DNA of 64,000 nt from Methanococcus voltae (GTDB lineage: Archaea; AGJL01; Methanococci; Methanococcales; Methanococcaceae), in assembly GCF_024807655.1 (NCBI RefSeq), contig NZ_JANUCR010000001.1, positions 478,991 through 542,990 of the forward strand. The letters are read 5' to 3'. Positions 28,391 through 37,999 of the stretch are shown piece by piece. Below the pieces are notes generated by a model that was not told the origin of the DNA, ran no database searches, and saw only the letters and a list, made by a program, of their open reading frames with translations. Within the stretch, counting starts at the first letter, position 1; each line of letters begins with the position of its first letter. The position numbers were made by a program, and so were the translations under genes.

Positions 28391-29386
28391 TTAAATTAAT
28401 TTATAACCAGTATTATTACCTTTTGAAATAATTATATCGCCTTCCAATCCTTCCCTATCAAAAAATTCATTAGAATATTCGATAATTTCTTTTTTATCAC
28501 CTAATGAATATATTGTAGGCCCAAAACTCGATAATCCACTGTATGAAATATTTTGTAAATGAATAAGTAGATTTTTTAAAGTAGACTTTTGCAATTGTAC
28601 TTCTGCACCTTTAAAGCCTAATCCTTGTATCTCATTTATACATTCTCCAAATGATTTCATATTATTTTCAATAATTGCAGGCATCATTTTCATAAGTACA
28701 AGTCTACAAAATCTATTTACATCAATTTCAGGTACTGGACAGAATTTTTTAAAGATATCCACTTCTTTTTTATCAGCCACTTGTTCTTCGACAGGGATTT
28801 TAGGAATTGTTAATACAACATCCCAATCAAAATTATGCCTAAATAAAAGTGGTGCTGTTTTAACATTTTTTGATGCAGAAGAAGGTTTATAATCTATCTT
28901 TTCAGCATTTCTTCCAAAAGTATGCCCTCCATCTACAATAAAACCACCATATTCAAATCCTGAAACACCAATACCCGAAGTTCCCCCCCTTCCAGTTAAT
29001 TGTGCGATAGAATACGCATCTAAATTATAACCATATATGGAAGAAGTTAATTTTCCAGTGGATAGAGAAACTTGTGTACCACTACCTAATCCAGTGTGGG
29101 CAGGGATTACTTCCTTTAATTTTAAAGATATTCCAGTTTGACCAATTTTATTTAAAATGTTATTTGCAGAGGTATACATTCTATTATATAGAGCTTTTAA
29201 GTCCTCTTCGGCAGTTTTATTTGATATAGAGCTACTAAATTCTATTTCTATCTCATTACTTTCTTTACCCACTATTTCACAGTTTGGATAATCCAGTGTA
29301 GCCCCTATTCCGCCGTCAATTCGCCCGACACTTCCATTCATGTCTATAAGTCCCATATGTACCCTGCACGGGGATATTATTTTCAT
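28391..29386 (-). CDS. mptG: Beta-ribofuranosylaminobenzene 5'-phosphate synthase (methanopterin biosynthesis)
   Basis: The enzyme joins PRPP and 4-hydroxy- or 4-aminobenzoate with loss of CO2, an early step in methanopterin arm synthesis. The 331-residue GHMP-superfamily protein has the family N-terminus (SPCRVHMGLIDMNGSVGRIDGGIGATL) and the glycine-rich nucleotide-like loop PAHTGLGSGTQVSLSTGK (about 93-110), then GRGGTSGIGVSGFEYGGFIVDGGH. Similarity to GHMP kinases makes mis-annotation as a sugar kinase possible, but the N-terminus is specific. GGAG before the ATG. The gene symbol is from memory. Confidence 0.88.
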   Translation of the reverse strand: MKIISPCRVHMGLIDMNGSVGRIDGGIGATLDYPNCEIVGKESNEIEIEFSSSISNKTAEEDLKALYNRMYTSANNILNKIGQTGISLKLKEVIPAHTGLGSGTQVSLSTGKLTSSIYGYNLDAYSIAQLTGRGGTSGIGVSGFEYGGFIVDGGHTFGRNAEKIDYKPSSASKNVKTAPLLFRHNFDWDVVLTIPKIPVEEQVADKKEVDIFKKFCPVPEIDVNRFCRLVLMKMMPAIIENNMKSFGECINEIQGLGFKGAEVQLQKSTLKNLLIHLQNISYSGLSSFGPTIYSLGDKKEIIEYSNEFFDREGLEGDIIISKGNNTGYKLI

Positions 29387-29523
29387 AATGCTCTACTCCA
29401 TTATTAAAATACCAATTACAGTAGATATATCAATATTGATATTATTATTTATACAAATTACAAATTTATATGAGTTTTGAATTAATTACTATATTAAAAT
29501 TACGATATAATAAATTTATTTTA

Positions 29524-29985
29524 TTATATTAATTCTTCCATTAAGTCCCCTCTTGTAATGATACCTTCCAAAACACCATTATTTACAACAGGTAATCTAT
29601 TTATTTTTTTATCTGCCATTATCGTAGCTGCGTCAGATATTGAAGAATCTAAAGTTATATAAATGACTTCAGTAGTCATTATTTCCGAAACTTTAGTTTT
29701 TAAAGCTTCATTTATTTCTTTTCGGTATTCGTCCATTTTAAAGATTGTTTTTAAAGGCAATTCTACTAAATCCAATGGTGACGGGGCTATTAGATTTATA
29801 TCACTATCTTGAACAACCAAAGCTCTTATAACATCGCTTTCAGAAACCATACCCACTAAATAATTATCAGCATCTAACACAGGAACGCCACTTATTTTAT
29901 GAGTTCTTAATAGCTTTATCAAATCATATATCTCGTCATCTTGTTTAATTGTAATAGGTTTTTTCATAATCTCTTTTATAGCCAT
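29524..29985 (-). CDS. Stand-alone two-CBS-domain protein
   Basis: About 153 residues comprise two CBS motifs: IKEIMKKPITI...HKISGVPVLDADNYLVGMVSESDVIRAL and VSEIMTTEVIYI...KINRLPVVNNGVLEGIITRGDLM. A linker of about 35 residues separates them. Such pairs bind adenine nucleotides or SAM and regulate partners. ATG 29985 follows GTTGATAGAT; a TTG three codons upstream (29994) is possible. Partner unknown. Confidence 0.88.
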   Translation of the reverse strand: MAIKEIMKKPITIKQDDEIYDLIKLLRTHKISGVPVLDADNYLVGMVSESDVIRALVVQDSDINLIAPSPLDLVELPLKTIFKMDEYRKEINEALKTKVSEIMTTEVIYITLDSSISDAATIMADKKINRLPVVNNGVLEGIITRGDLMEELI

Positions 29986-30345
29986 ATCTATCAACTGCCA
30001 TACAATAACTATACTTTGTAATTTAATATAATTATATAATTAATATATTTTAATTTAATACAAAACTAATATTAATAAAAACTAATATTAATAATAAGAA
30101 ATAATATACTTTTAAATTTATTGTTTATCGATTACATAATATACCATAAATTTATAAATTAACATATATTAAAAACTTAATTTTCGATACAAATATTCTA
30201 ATATACTTTTTAACCTATATTTTATATATCTTAGCACATATTTATATTGTACATATTTAATCATCGATAAGGAATCTTTGAAGATAATTTTAAAATATAA
30301 TTTAAGTTAAAAATAGAGTTTTATAGATAATTTACACGTGATACT
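29986..30345. other. Divergent intergenic region (CBS gene / TraB gene)
   Basis: AT-rich with imperfect direct repeats (AAACTAATATTAATA, about 30062-30090) and a TATA-like TTTTATATATC at about 30219-30229 toward the TraB gene. No gene is seen. Confidence 0.45.
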
Positions 30346-31941
30346 ATGATTAAAATTAATAACGGACATAATGAATGTGAAATACATTTAATAGGTACTG
30401 CACACGTCTCTGATAAAAGTATAGAAGATGTATCAAAAGCCGTTAAGGAAATAAACCCTGATATTATTGCTATTGAACTAGACCAGAATAGATTCTTTAA
30501 AATGTTCCAGGAACGTAGTGGAACCATATTTTCAAAAAATCTAAACGGAAACAAATTATCATCAATTTATGTAGTCCAGGAATTAGAAACTTTAAACGCA
30601 GTTAATGAACAGTCAAACGATTTAGAACCCCAAAATAAATTTGAGCCCGTGGAAACAATAGATGATGTAAAAGATAACAAAAAACATGTTATGTTATTAG
30701 AATTATCAAATAAGGAAGATTTAGCAGTTAAAGAAAAAAAATTATTGATAATAGCAGATAAGAAAGGCAGAATAAATTCTTTATCATACCTAATCCCAAA
30801 AATTAAGGAAGAAATAGAATCAGAAATTATTGATAACGACGAAAATTTACAGGATGAATCAGGAATACAAGAAAATATATCGTATGATTTAATGCCGATA
30901 AACTTGAAAAACTACCACATTCTAAAATTACCATTAGAAGATAAGCCTATGGATTTAATGAGTGCAATAAAAAATAATAAAATGAGCCAATATCTATTAC
31001 ATAATATATTAGCAGATTTTCAAAAAAGTATCGGTGAAAAATTCGACATAAAACCCGGTAGTGAAATGAAAGAAGCTATTTCGTTAAGTATTAATGCTCA
31101 AAAACCACTTTTACTAATGGATAGACCTATAGACATTACCCTATCAAGATTAATAAATAGTATGAGTTTAAAAGATAAAATAAAATTATTTACGGACTTA
31201 TATAGCAATGATAGTGAAGACATAGAAATTGACAAAGAAACCATTAATGAAATGATAGGGAGTGCGGATGAATTAATTGAAATATTAAAAGATGCTTCAC
31301 CGACATTTTATACAGTGTTAGTTGATGAAAGAGACAAATATATGGCTAAAAATCTATATGATTACAGCTTTGGAAGAGATAAAATCGTTGCAATAATCGG
31401 TGCAGGCCATAAAAAAGGTATTATTAATTATTTAAAAGACTTAGAAGATAAAAAAACAATTAATGTCTTAGAATTAATGGAAACTAAAAAAAAAGATTCC
31501 CTTTCTAAAAAAATATTCAAATGGATACTTAAATTAATACCTTTTGCAATATTAGCGGTTATACTCTATGGATTTTATATTGCATCGTCAAATCCCGAAC
31601 TATTGAAGCAATTGACGATAGAATGGGTGTTAATAAATGGAATATTGTCTGCATTGGGCGTAATTATAGCAAGAGGTAAACCAATAACTGCAATTGTTGC
31701 GTTTATAGCTGCCCCGTTAACTTCTTTATGCCCGTTTATCGGAGCAGGATGGGTTGCAGGAGCTATGGAATTGAAATATAGACCAGTATCTATTAACGAT
31801 ATACAAAATATATTCAAAGTGGATACTATTAATCAACTTTTAGAAATAAATACCATGAAAATTTTAATGGTTGCTGCTTTGGCGAATTTGGGTAGTACGA
31901 TAGGTACTTTGTACTTTTCTGCAAGATTTTTGGGAGCTTAA
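30346..31941 (+). CDS. TraB-family membrane protein with a large N-terminal insertion
   Basis: TraB/PrgY family proteins are predicted Tiki/erythromycin-esterase-like metalloproteases or pheromone shut-down factors. Family motifs are present: HLIGTAHVSDKSIEDV (13-28), DIIAIELDQNRF, IKPGSEMKEAISLSINAQKPLLLMDRPIDITLSRL, VLVDERDKYMAKNL, IGAGHKKGI. Three or four membrane segments are at the C-terminus. At 531 residues it is longer than most archaeal TraB proteins I know, because about 130 acidic residues with no recognised domain separate the first and second motif blocks (about 60-200). GTGAT before the ATG. Confidence 0.85.
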   Translation: MIKINNGHNECEIHLIGTAHVSDKSIEDVSKAVKEINPDIIAIELDQNRFFKMFQERSGTIFSKNLNGNKLSSIYVVQELETLNAVNEQSNDLEPQNKFEPVETIDDVKDNKKHVMLLELSNKEDLAVKEKKLLIIADKKGRINSLSYLIPKIKEEIESEIIDNDENLQDESGIQENISYDLMPINLKNYHILKLPLEDKPMDLMSAIKNNKMSQYLLHNILADFQKSIGEKFDIKPGSEMKEAISLSINAQKPLLLMDRPIDITLSRLINSMSLKDKIKLFTDLYSNDSEDIEIDKETINEMIGSADELIEILKDASPTFYTVLVDERDKYMAKNLYDYSFGRDKIVAIIGAGHKKGIINYLKDLEDKKTINVLELMETKKKDSLSKKIFKWILKLIPFAILAVILYGFYIASSNPELLKQLTIEWVLINGILSALGVIIARGKPITAIVAFIAAPLTSLCPFIGAGWVAGAMELKYRPVSINDIQNIFKVDTINQLLEINTMKILMVAALANLGSTIGTLYFSARFLGA

Positions 31942-31996
31942 TTCCCATATTTAAAAATAAATTTTTTTATATATTATATTTTATAACATTACATTA

Positions 31997-32014
31997 TTTT
32001 TTTTTATTTTTTTT
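31997..32014 (+). terminator. Poly-T terminator after the TraB gene
   Basis: T9 and T8 runs separated by one A, about 55 bp after the TraB stop codon. Confidence 0.6.
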
Positions 32015-32117
32015 ATATTAATTTTTATTTGTTGAAATCAAAAGATTATTATAACCATACAGTAATATATTAAATATAATATATAATAGATATTAATGTT
32101 AAACGGTGAATTTATTT

Positions 32118-32792
32118 ATGAATTGGAAAGGGCACGTTATTTTAGGCATAATTATGGGATTACCTTTTATATCATCTCCAGAACAGATTTTTTTAGTTGT
32201 TGCAGGTGCTTTATATCCAGATTTAGACCATGACGTAAAATCAGAAATCGTTAATAGGGGGCTATATATTGCAGGGGGATTCTTAGCTTTGTTGATATTG
32301 AGCTACTTGTTCAAACCAGCGTTTTTTAATTTAGATTATTTTATAGCCGCAGTACTAACGGCTGTAATCTATGCAATACCTTACTATGCAGACCATAGAG
32401 GATTAACCCATACATTCGTAGCAATGATACTTGGTTCAATCGCTTTAGGTTATATAGTACTCAAATTATCAATACTATCGCCCATAATCGCTTGTATCAT
32501 TGCCCTAATTATGGTAACTAACGATAAATTATTGGCAAAAACAATATCCATTGCAGTTGCAAGCTGGGTAGCATTTTACTTCTTAATACCGCCCGTTTTA
32601 AACCTTAACGGCTTAGCATTTTACGTAGTTCCAATATTTATGGGATATTTATCCCATATTGTAGGAGATTGCATAACTCCAATGGGCTGTAAAGCTCTTT
32701 ATCCACTAAAACGCACTTTAAGGAAACCCGAAGCCATAGTTATGGGGATACTTTGGTTATTGGGAGTTATATACGTTCACAAAATTTTATAA
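32118..32792 (+). CDS. YdjM/DUF457-type membrane-bound metal-dependent hydrolase
   Basis: The 224-residue, mostly hydrophobic protein has six to seven membrane segments. The metal-binding motifs of the family are visible: MNWKGHVILG with the first His, LYPDLDHD (about 32-39), HRGLTHTF (about 90-97) and a late YLSHIVGDCIT. ATG 32118 is chosen: the in-frame GTG at 32106 is part of the GGTGA ribosome-binding site. Substrate unknown. Confidence 0.85.
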   Translation: MNWKGHVILGIIMGLPFISSPEQIFLVVAGALYPDLDHDVKSEIVNRGLYIAGGFLALLILSYLFKPAFFNLDYFIAAVLTAVIYAIPYYADHRGLTHTFVAMILGSIALGYIVLKLSILSPIIACIIALIMVTNDKLLAKTISIAVASWVAFYFLIPPVLNLNGLAFYVVPIFMGYLSHIVGDCITPMGCKALYPLKRTLRKPEAIVMGILWLLGVIYVHKIL

Positions 32793-32992
32793 AATAATAA
32801 AATAATAAAATGATAATGCAAAAAAGAAAGTTTATTCAAATTATAAACTGCAAATATAATTTCAAATTTAAATCAGTAGTTTATTAAATAATAAATTACA
32901 AATATTTTTAATAAGAAAATATCTAATTAGATATAAAAAAATTTAATATATTAGATAAGGAATAGTATAAAAACTGAAATAGGGGTGAAAAA

Positions 32993-33991
32993 ATCACCAA
33001 TTTCGATTCAAAAGAACCTATAAAACTTACCCATAAAATAGATATCCCATTAGACGTTTGGGAAGAAAATATATCAGAATACATTGAAAATTATAATGCA
33101 ATTACCAAAGGAACTGGTAAATTATTTATATTTGCCGGAGACCAAAAAATAGAACACCTAAATAATGATTTTAAAGGTGAAGGAATATCTATTGAAGACT
33201 CCAATCCAGAACATCTGTTTAAAATTGCTAAATACGGAAAAATAGGTGCTTTTGCTACTCAGTTTGGATTATTATGTAGATATGGTCGAGACTATCCAAG
33301 TATAGATTATATCGTAAAATTAAATTCAAAAACTAATTTAGTTGAAAGTTGCCAAAAAGACCCATTAAGCACTTTGTTGATTGATATTTCAGACGTAATA
33401 GAATTCAAAAAAAGAACGGGTCTAAATATAAGGGGTGTAGGATATACACTATATTTAGGTAGTGAATTCGAAAGTGAAATGTTATCCAAAGCAGGTCGAA
33501 TAATCCACGAAGCACATAAAAATGGATTAATAGCAGTTATTTGGATATATCCACGAGGAAAAGCTGTTCGAAATGAAAAAGAACCCAAAATAATTGCTGG
33601 TGCCACAGGGGTAGGAGCCTGCATAGGTGCAGATTTCGTAAAAGTTAATTATCCACAGTCTAAAGAGCCAGAAATAGATTTTAAAGATGCAATAGCTTCT
33701 GCAGGTAGAACCAAAGTCATATGTGCCGGGGGTTCCAGTAAAAAGCCAGAAAAGTTTTTAAAAATTCTTTCTGAACAAATAAACATTAGTGGAGCTTCAG
33801 GTTGTGCAACGGGGCGAAATATTCATCAAAAATCATTGTTGGATGCAGTAGCATTAACCTATGCTATTAATGAAATAGTATACAATAATAATACCATAGA
33901 TGACGCATTAGAGTTTTTAAAACCTGAATTAAAAGAAAAAATAAGGGATGAAATACTTTTAAAACAATATGAATCTGAAAAAATAAAATAA
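32993..33991 (+). CDS. Class I fructose-bisphosphate aldolase-like (DeoC/LacD/FbaB family), apparent ATC start
   Basis: The frame encodes 332 residues with KLFIFAGDQKIEHLN (near residue 44), a family hallmark, then FATQFGLLCRYGRDYP, VGYTLYLGS, AVIWIYPRGKAV, GADFVKVNYP (candidate Schiff-base Lys) and VICAGGSSK. The conserved part begins far upstream of the first TTG (33374). GGGGTGA lies 4 nt before an ATC at 32993, and no ATG, GTG or TTG occurs in frame from the upstream stop (32975) to beyond the conserved N-terminal motif. I therefore propose ATC as the start. The substrate could be fructose bisphosphate or a precursor of aromatic amino acids (as in MJ0400 relatives). Confidence 0.78.
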   Translation: MTNFDSKEPIKLTHKIDIPLDVWEENISEYIENYNAITKGTGKLFIFAGDQKIEHLNNDFKGEGISIEDSNPEHLFKIAKYGKIGAFATQFGLLCRYGRDYPSIDYIVKLNSKTNLVESCQKDPLSTLLIDISDVIEFKKRTGLNIRGVGYTLYLGSEFESEMLSKAGRIIHEAHKNGLIAVIWIYPRGKAVRNEKEPKIIAGATGVGACIGADFVKVNYPQSKEPEIDFKDAIASAGRTKVICAGGSSKKPEKFLKILSEQINISGASGCATGRNIHQKSLLDAVALTYAINEIVYNNNTIDDALEFLKPELKEKIRDEILLKQYESEKIK

Positions 33992-34029
33992 AACAATATA
34001 TTGCATACAAAAATTAATTTGGTGAAATT

Positions 34030-34224
34030 ATGGATATGGATATGGAAATGATTGTTAATTTAATAGATGTTCTTGAAAAAAAAGGGGTGGGCGTTCAACT
34101 ATCTGTTGAAGACCAGAAAACGGTGGAAATTACTGTTAAAGATAAAAAAGTAGATATAAATATTGTAAAACCTGCAAATATTGGTAAATTATTAAAAGAA
34201 TTAGATTTACCAATGGGAAAATAA
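34030..34224 (+). CDS. Small conserved-looking protein of unknown function
   Basis: A 64-residue protein starting MDMDMEMIVNLIDVLEKKGVGVQLSVEDQKTVEI, a helix followed by beta strands, ending KLLKELDLPMGK. GGTGA lies 5 nt before the ATG and the gene starts 38 bp after the aldolase, so they are probably co-transcribed. No known motif. Confidence 0.75.
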   Translation: MDMDMEMIVNLIDVLEKKGVGVQLSVEDQKTVEITVKDKKVDINIVKPANIGKLLKELDLPMGK

Positions 34225-34234
34225 AGATAGTTAA

Positions 34235-34262
34235 ATAATAATAATAATAATAATAATAATAC
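34235..34262 (+). repeat. AAT microsatellite after the small gene
   Basis: About eight to nine tandem AAT units followed by AAAT-type units, ten bases after the stop codon at 34224. Confidence 0.8.
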
Positions 34263-34363
34263 TAAAAATAATAATAAAAATAATAAAAATAACTAAATAA
34301 CCATAATTAAATAAATGGGGCAATTAATTAATAAAATATATTAAAATAAAAAGTAATATTATT

Positions 34364-35710
34364 TTAATTCATATTATTTTTTAACTTTTTTACAACAAAA
34401 TCTTTTTTAGCAATTGCTTCATCACAGGATTTTGCGACTTTAGACTTCATTTCTTCGAAATTTTCAGGTTTTTGTTCTCCAACTATCTTTTTAACTGGAG
34501 TATATGCAGCTTCCCTAAACTTAGGAATTAATGGGATTTTTTCACCATTTTCAATTAAATAACTTACATTTCCTTCAGCTACAATACCAATAACTTCAGC
34601 ACCAGCATGTTGCTTAATTTCTTCAACTTTATCTTTTGGCGCTATAATTAATAAACTGTCTATTGAAACTCCCAATGGGTCGATATTAAGATTTTCCAGC
34701 ATTTTTAATACTTTTTCATCTACTAATTTGTAAACTTCTTCCTTTTCAATTTGTAAAGATACATTTGCAGTATTTGATATTTCATAAGCATCTCCCCTAA
34801 GACCCCCATTAGTTACATCAGTCATTACGTGAATATCTTTTAACAAACCTGCTTTAATCAATCCCTTACAAGCTTTTAGGAAATCAACGTTTATAGTCTG
34901 GTTTATAGCATCAAAATCTCCATAATACAAACCTGTTGTGGAGATTGTGCCTCCGCCACTACCTTTAGTCATTAAAATTACATCCCCTACTTCGGCTCTT
35001 TTTCTCGCAGTAGGTTTTCCTTCTTCTATTACACCAATTGCAGCTACAGAACTTACTAAACGCTCGCCCAATACCATATCACCGCCTACTCTTAAAGTAC
35101 TACCTGCAACCAATGGCACATTTATAGCTTCAGAAACTGCACAGATTCCTGCAGTATATTCTAAGATTTTTGCAACGTCTCCATCGTCTGCTAAGTGTAC
35201 ATCACTGATTAAAGCTACTGCATCAGCACCCATAACATAAACGTCCCTTAAAGCAGCTCTTGCTACGTGGAAACCTGCTAAAAATGGAAAATCACTTAAA
35301 CGTGAGTGCGTACCATCTACTGCCATTACAACATATTTTGCATCAGCTTTTACTACGCCAGCATCATCTTGTTCAGTGCTATCCACTTCAGTCTCTTGAT
35401 TAGTTGTTCCAATTATACGGGCTATTTCCCGGTGTACAAAGAAATCACCTTGTCCTCTACTACCAACACCCATTTTACCCATTGTAACGTCGGAAATACT
35501 TGAACCTAAAACATATTTTAAATCTTCGTCATCGATTTCCACGTATTTTTCTGTTGTTTTAACTTCTTCAATTACGGCACTTACAAATTTTTTTGCCCAG
35601 TCTTCATTTACATCTTTTATCTCTAAAACACGCTTAAAACCAGCATCTATTATTTTATCTTCAGAAACACCGTTTTTTAAATTTCTCCTAACATATCCTT
35701 CGATATCCAT
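34364..35710 (-). CDS. PurM-like AIR synthase-related protein (HypE/SelD/ThiL superfamily)
   Basis: The 448-residue protein has the ATP-binding fold shared by PurM, HypE, SelD and ThiL: VVMAVDGTHSRLSDFPFLAGFHVARAALRDVYVMGADAVALISDVHL, then GGDMVLGERLVSSVAAIGV, MTKGSGGGTISTTGLYYGDF and MTDVTNGGLRGDAYEIS. An N-terminal helical segment (1-75) and a C-terminal basic tail (about 400-448) extend it. It lacks the Cys/Sec motif of selenophosphate synthase and the C-terminal Cys of HypE. Methanogen selenophosphate synthetase-related proteins are of this kind; the substrate is unknown. ATG 35710 has GGTG 6 nt upstream. Confidence 0.8.
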   Translation of the reverse strand: MDIEGYVRRNLKNGVSEDKIIDAGFKRVLEIKDVNEDWAKKFVSAVIEEVKTTEKYVEIDDEDLKYVLGSSISDVTMGKMGVGSRGQGDFFVHREIARIIGTTNQETEVDSTEQDDAGVVKADAKYVVMAVDGTHSRLSDFPFLAGFHVARAALRDVYVMGADAVALISDVHLADDGDVAKILEYTAGICAVSEAINVPLVAGSTLRVGGDMVLGERLVSSVAAIGVIEEGKPTARKRAEVGDVILMTKGSGGGTISTTGLYYGDFDAINQTINVDFLKACKGLIKAGLLKDIHVMTDVTNGGLRGDAYEISNTANVSLQIEKEEVYKLVDEKVLKMLENLNIDPLGVSIDSLLIIAPKDKVEEIKQHAGAEVIGIVAEGNVSYLIENGEKIPLIPKFREAAYTPVKKIVGEQKPENFEEMKSKVAKSCDEAIAKKDFVVKKLKNNMN

Positions 35711-35974
35711 ATGAAACACCAACATATTATGATATTTATAAATTATTGAAAATATTAAAAAGTCTTAATATTTTATTAAGATATACTACTAAAATAACAA
35801 ATACAATATATAATACAATATTATTAAATCGTTAGTAAATTCAGATTATAAAAATAAAATTTAAAGATAATTATGTAATTTATTTGGACAATATTCAATT
35901 ATCAAGGCAAATTATGAGAATAATTGAATATACCAAATAATGATCGATAATCGATAATCAATAAATTTAATTGA

Positions 35975-36358
35975 TTAATTTTCGCCTAATTTTAATATAG
36001 CTTCTGCAATGTCTCCATTAGCTTCTTCCAATACTTTTTTAGCTTCTTCTTCGCTAACATTACATTGTGAAACTACCATTTCAATGTCTTCTTTTGTAAT
36101 GTCCAATTTTACTTCTACATCTTCAATTTTTTCAACAGTTTTTGCAACTTTTTTTGCCCTACCAGTTATAGAATATGTCTTATTACCCATCATATCCATT
36201 ACTTGAACTTTTGGTTTTTCAAAAACTAATAGTTTATCTTCTAATTCGATGGTAACTTTTAACGCTTTAACGTCCTTTGCGTCCATACCCATATCTTTCA
36301 TCATATTTTGCATTTGTTTTATCATTCTTGGATTCATTCTTCCTCCACCTGGAAACAT
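35975..36358 (-). CDS. nac: Nascent polypeptide-associated complex protein (archaeal NAC)
   Basis: Archaeal NAC is a homodimer that binds nascent chains at the ribosome exit. The 127 residues begin MFPGGGRMNPRMIKQMQNMMKDMGM, the conserved start. The NAC beta domain follows (about 30-75, LEDKLLVFEKPKVQVMDMMGNKTYSITG), and a UBA domain closes the protein (about 88-127, VSEEEAKKVLEEANGDIAEAILKL). GAGGTG precedes the ATG. A perfect 8-bp inverted repeat lies 31-50 bp upstream. Confidence 0.96.
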   Translation of the reverse strand: MFPGGGRMNPRMIKQMQNMMKDMGMDAKDVKALKVTIELEDKLLVFEKPKVQVMDMMGNKTYSITGRAKKVAKTVEKIEDVEVKLDITKEDIEMVVSQCNVSEEEAKKVLEEANGDIAEAILKLGEN

Positions 36359-36761
36359 AAAAACACCTCTTATAAGTTATAGAAATTCCTAAATTATCAG
36401 TAATTTAGCATATAATACATTATCTTAAAATTAATAATCATTATAATATGATAATGACGATTGCTTATAAATTATAGATATTTATACAATATATAGTTTT
36501 TCAATCTAATTAACCAACAAATTTAAATTAACAATATTATGAAATTCAATTCATAAAATATATATTAAATACAACCATATTAATCATAACATACAATTTA
36601 CAATCTAAATTATACAACCAATATTATCATACAAAATAATTAATTTTTATAAAATCATTTAATGAATAATAATTGTAATAATTGTACTATAATAGATTAA
36701 GTACCATAAGATTATAAAATCTATAAAATTTGTTTGGGCTAAAAATTAATGAGGGCATATT
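36359..36761. other. Divergent intergenic region between nac and hypD
   Basis: Holds the inverted repeat at 36389-36408 on the nac side and TATA-like ATATTTATACAATATATAG (about 36477-36496). No gene or stable RNA is seen. Confidence 0.5.
36389..36408. promoter_or_regulatory. 8-bp perfect inverted repeat upstream of nac
   Basis: CTAAATTA and TAATTTAG flank TCAG, 31-50 bp before the nac ATG. It may be an operator or a leader hairpin, but AT-only arms raise the chance of coincidence. Confidence 0.3.
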
Positions 36762-37868
36762 ATGGATATAAACAGCAAACCAATAATTAAAAAAGCAATT
36801 GATAAAATAAATGAATTTGGAAACCAGATTGAAAGAGAAGTAAAAATTATGCACGTATGTGGTTCTCACGAACATACTATTTGTAATTACGGTATTAGAG
36901 ACGTATTACCGGACAATATAACTGTTGTTCCAGGACCTGGCTGTCCTGTATGTGTTACTACACAAAAAGAAATCGATGAAGCCATTTATTTAGCAGAACA
37001 AGGTTATACTATAGCCACATTAGGGGATATGTATAGGGTGCCAGGTAGTGATAAATCATTGATGCAATTACAATCCGAAGGTGCTGACGTTAGAATAGTA
37101 TCAGGGATACCGGAAGCTGTTAAGATAGCAAAAACCACCGATAAAAAAGTAGTTTTCGTTGCAATTGGATTCGAAACGACTGCTCCGACGACTGCTGCCG
37201 AATTATTATCAATTAAAGCTAAATATGACAGCAATAAAAATTCAGCAAATGAACTTAATTTTTATATACACAATTGTCATAGGCAAACACCGCCAGTTAT
37301 GGATTTTTTACTTGGAGGGGGCTCCAAATTAAATTTAGACGGATTTATATGTCCCGGACACGTTTCTACAATTACTGGTTTAAAACCGTATTATGCACCT
37401 TGCGAAAAATACCACGCTCCAATGGTTATTGCAGGTTTTGAGCCTACTGACGTGCTCATGTCATTAGTAATGCTATTAAATCAAATAAAAGATGATGTTG
37501 CAAAAGTAGAAAATGAATATATTAGGGGAGTTAGGGAAGAAGGAAATGTCGTTGCTCAAAAAATGATAAACACGGTATTTACAGATAAAGATGTAGCTTG
37601 GAGAGGTTTTCCAGTTATTAAAAATGGGGGCTTTGAATTAAAAGATGAATTCAAGAGATACGATATTAAAAATATAATAGATATGCCAGAAATTAAGGAA
37701 AAAATAAATAAAGGATGTATATGTAGTGAAATACTAAGGGGCGAAAAATTACCAACAGATTGTAAATTATTCGGAAAAGCTTGCGACCCTATCAATCCAG
37801 TAGGTAGCTGTATGGTATCAGATGAAGGAACCTGTAGAATATTCTACAAATATAAAAAATTAATATAA
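36762..37868 (+). CDS. hypD: Hydrogenase maturation protein HypD
   Basis: HypD, with HypC, is the scaffold for the Fe(CN)2CO centre of [NiFe] hydrogenases. All conserved cysteine motifs are present in 368 residues: MHVCGSHEHTI (about 29-39), PGPGCPVCVT (about 64-73), HNCHRQTPP, FICPGHVSTITG, and the 4Fe-4S ligands CICSEILRGEKLPTDCKLFGKAC...SCMVSDEGTC at the C-terminus. The ATG follows GAGGGCATATT. Confidence 0.97.
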   Translation: MDINSKPIIKKAIDKINEFGNQIEREVKIMHVCGSHEHTICNYGIRDVLPDNITVVPGPGCPVCVTTQKEIDEAIYLAEQGYTIATLGDMYRVPGSDKSLMQLQSEGADVRIVSGIPEAVKIAKTTDKKVVFVAIGFETTAPTTAAELLSIKAKYDSNKNSANELNFYIHNCHRQTPPVMDFLLGGGSKLNLDGFICPGHVSTITGLKPYYAPCEKYHAPMVIAGFEPTDVLMSLVMLLNQIKDDVAKVENEYIRGVREEGNVVAQKMINTVFTDKDVAWRGFPVIKNGGFELKDEFKRYDIKNIIDMPEIKEKINKGCICSEILRGEKLPTDCKLFGKACDPINPVGSCMVSDEGTCRIFYKYKKLI

Positions 37869-37999
37869 ATGATAATCTAAATTGTAATTTAAATATTTTT
37901 AATTAAAGAAGAAAAAAATAAGAAAGTAGAATAATATACTAAAAATATAAGAATATTATAAAAATATAAATAAATTTAACCGTTAAATGATGGGAAAAT

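Noticed and set aside
34364..35710. PurM-like protein as selenophosphate synthase SelD
   Set aside because: The N-terminal Cys/Sec-Gly-Cys-type catalytic motif of SelD is missing and the N-terminus differs.
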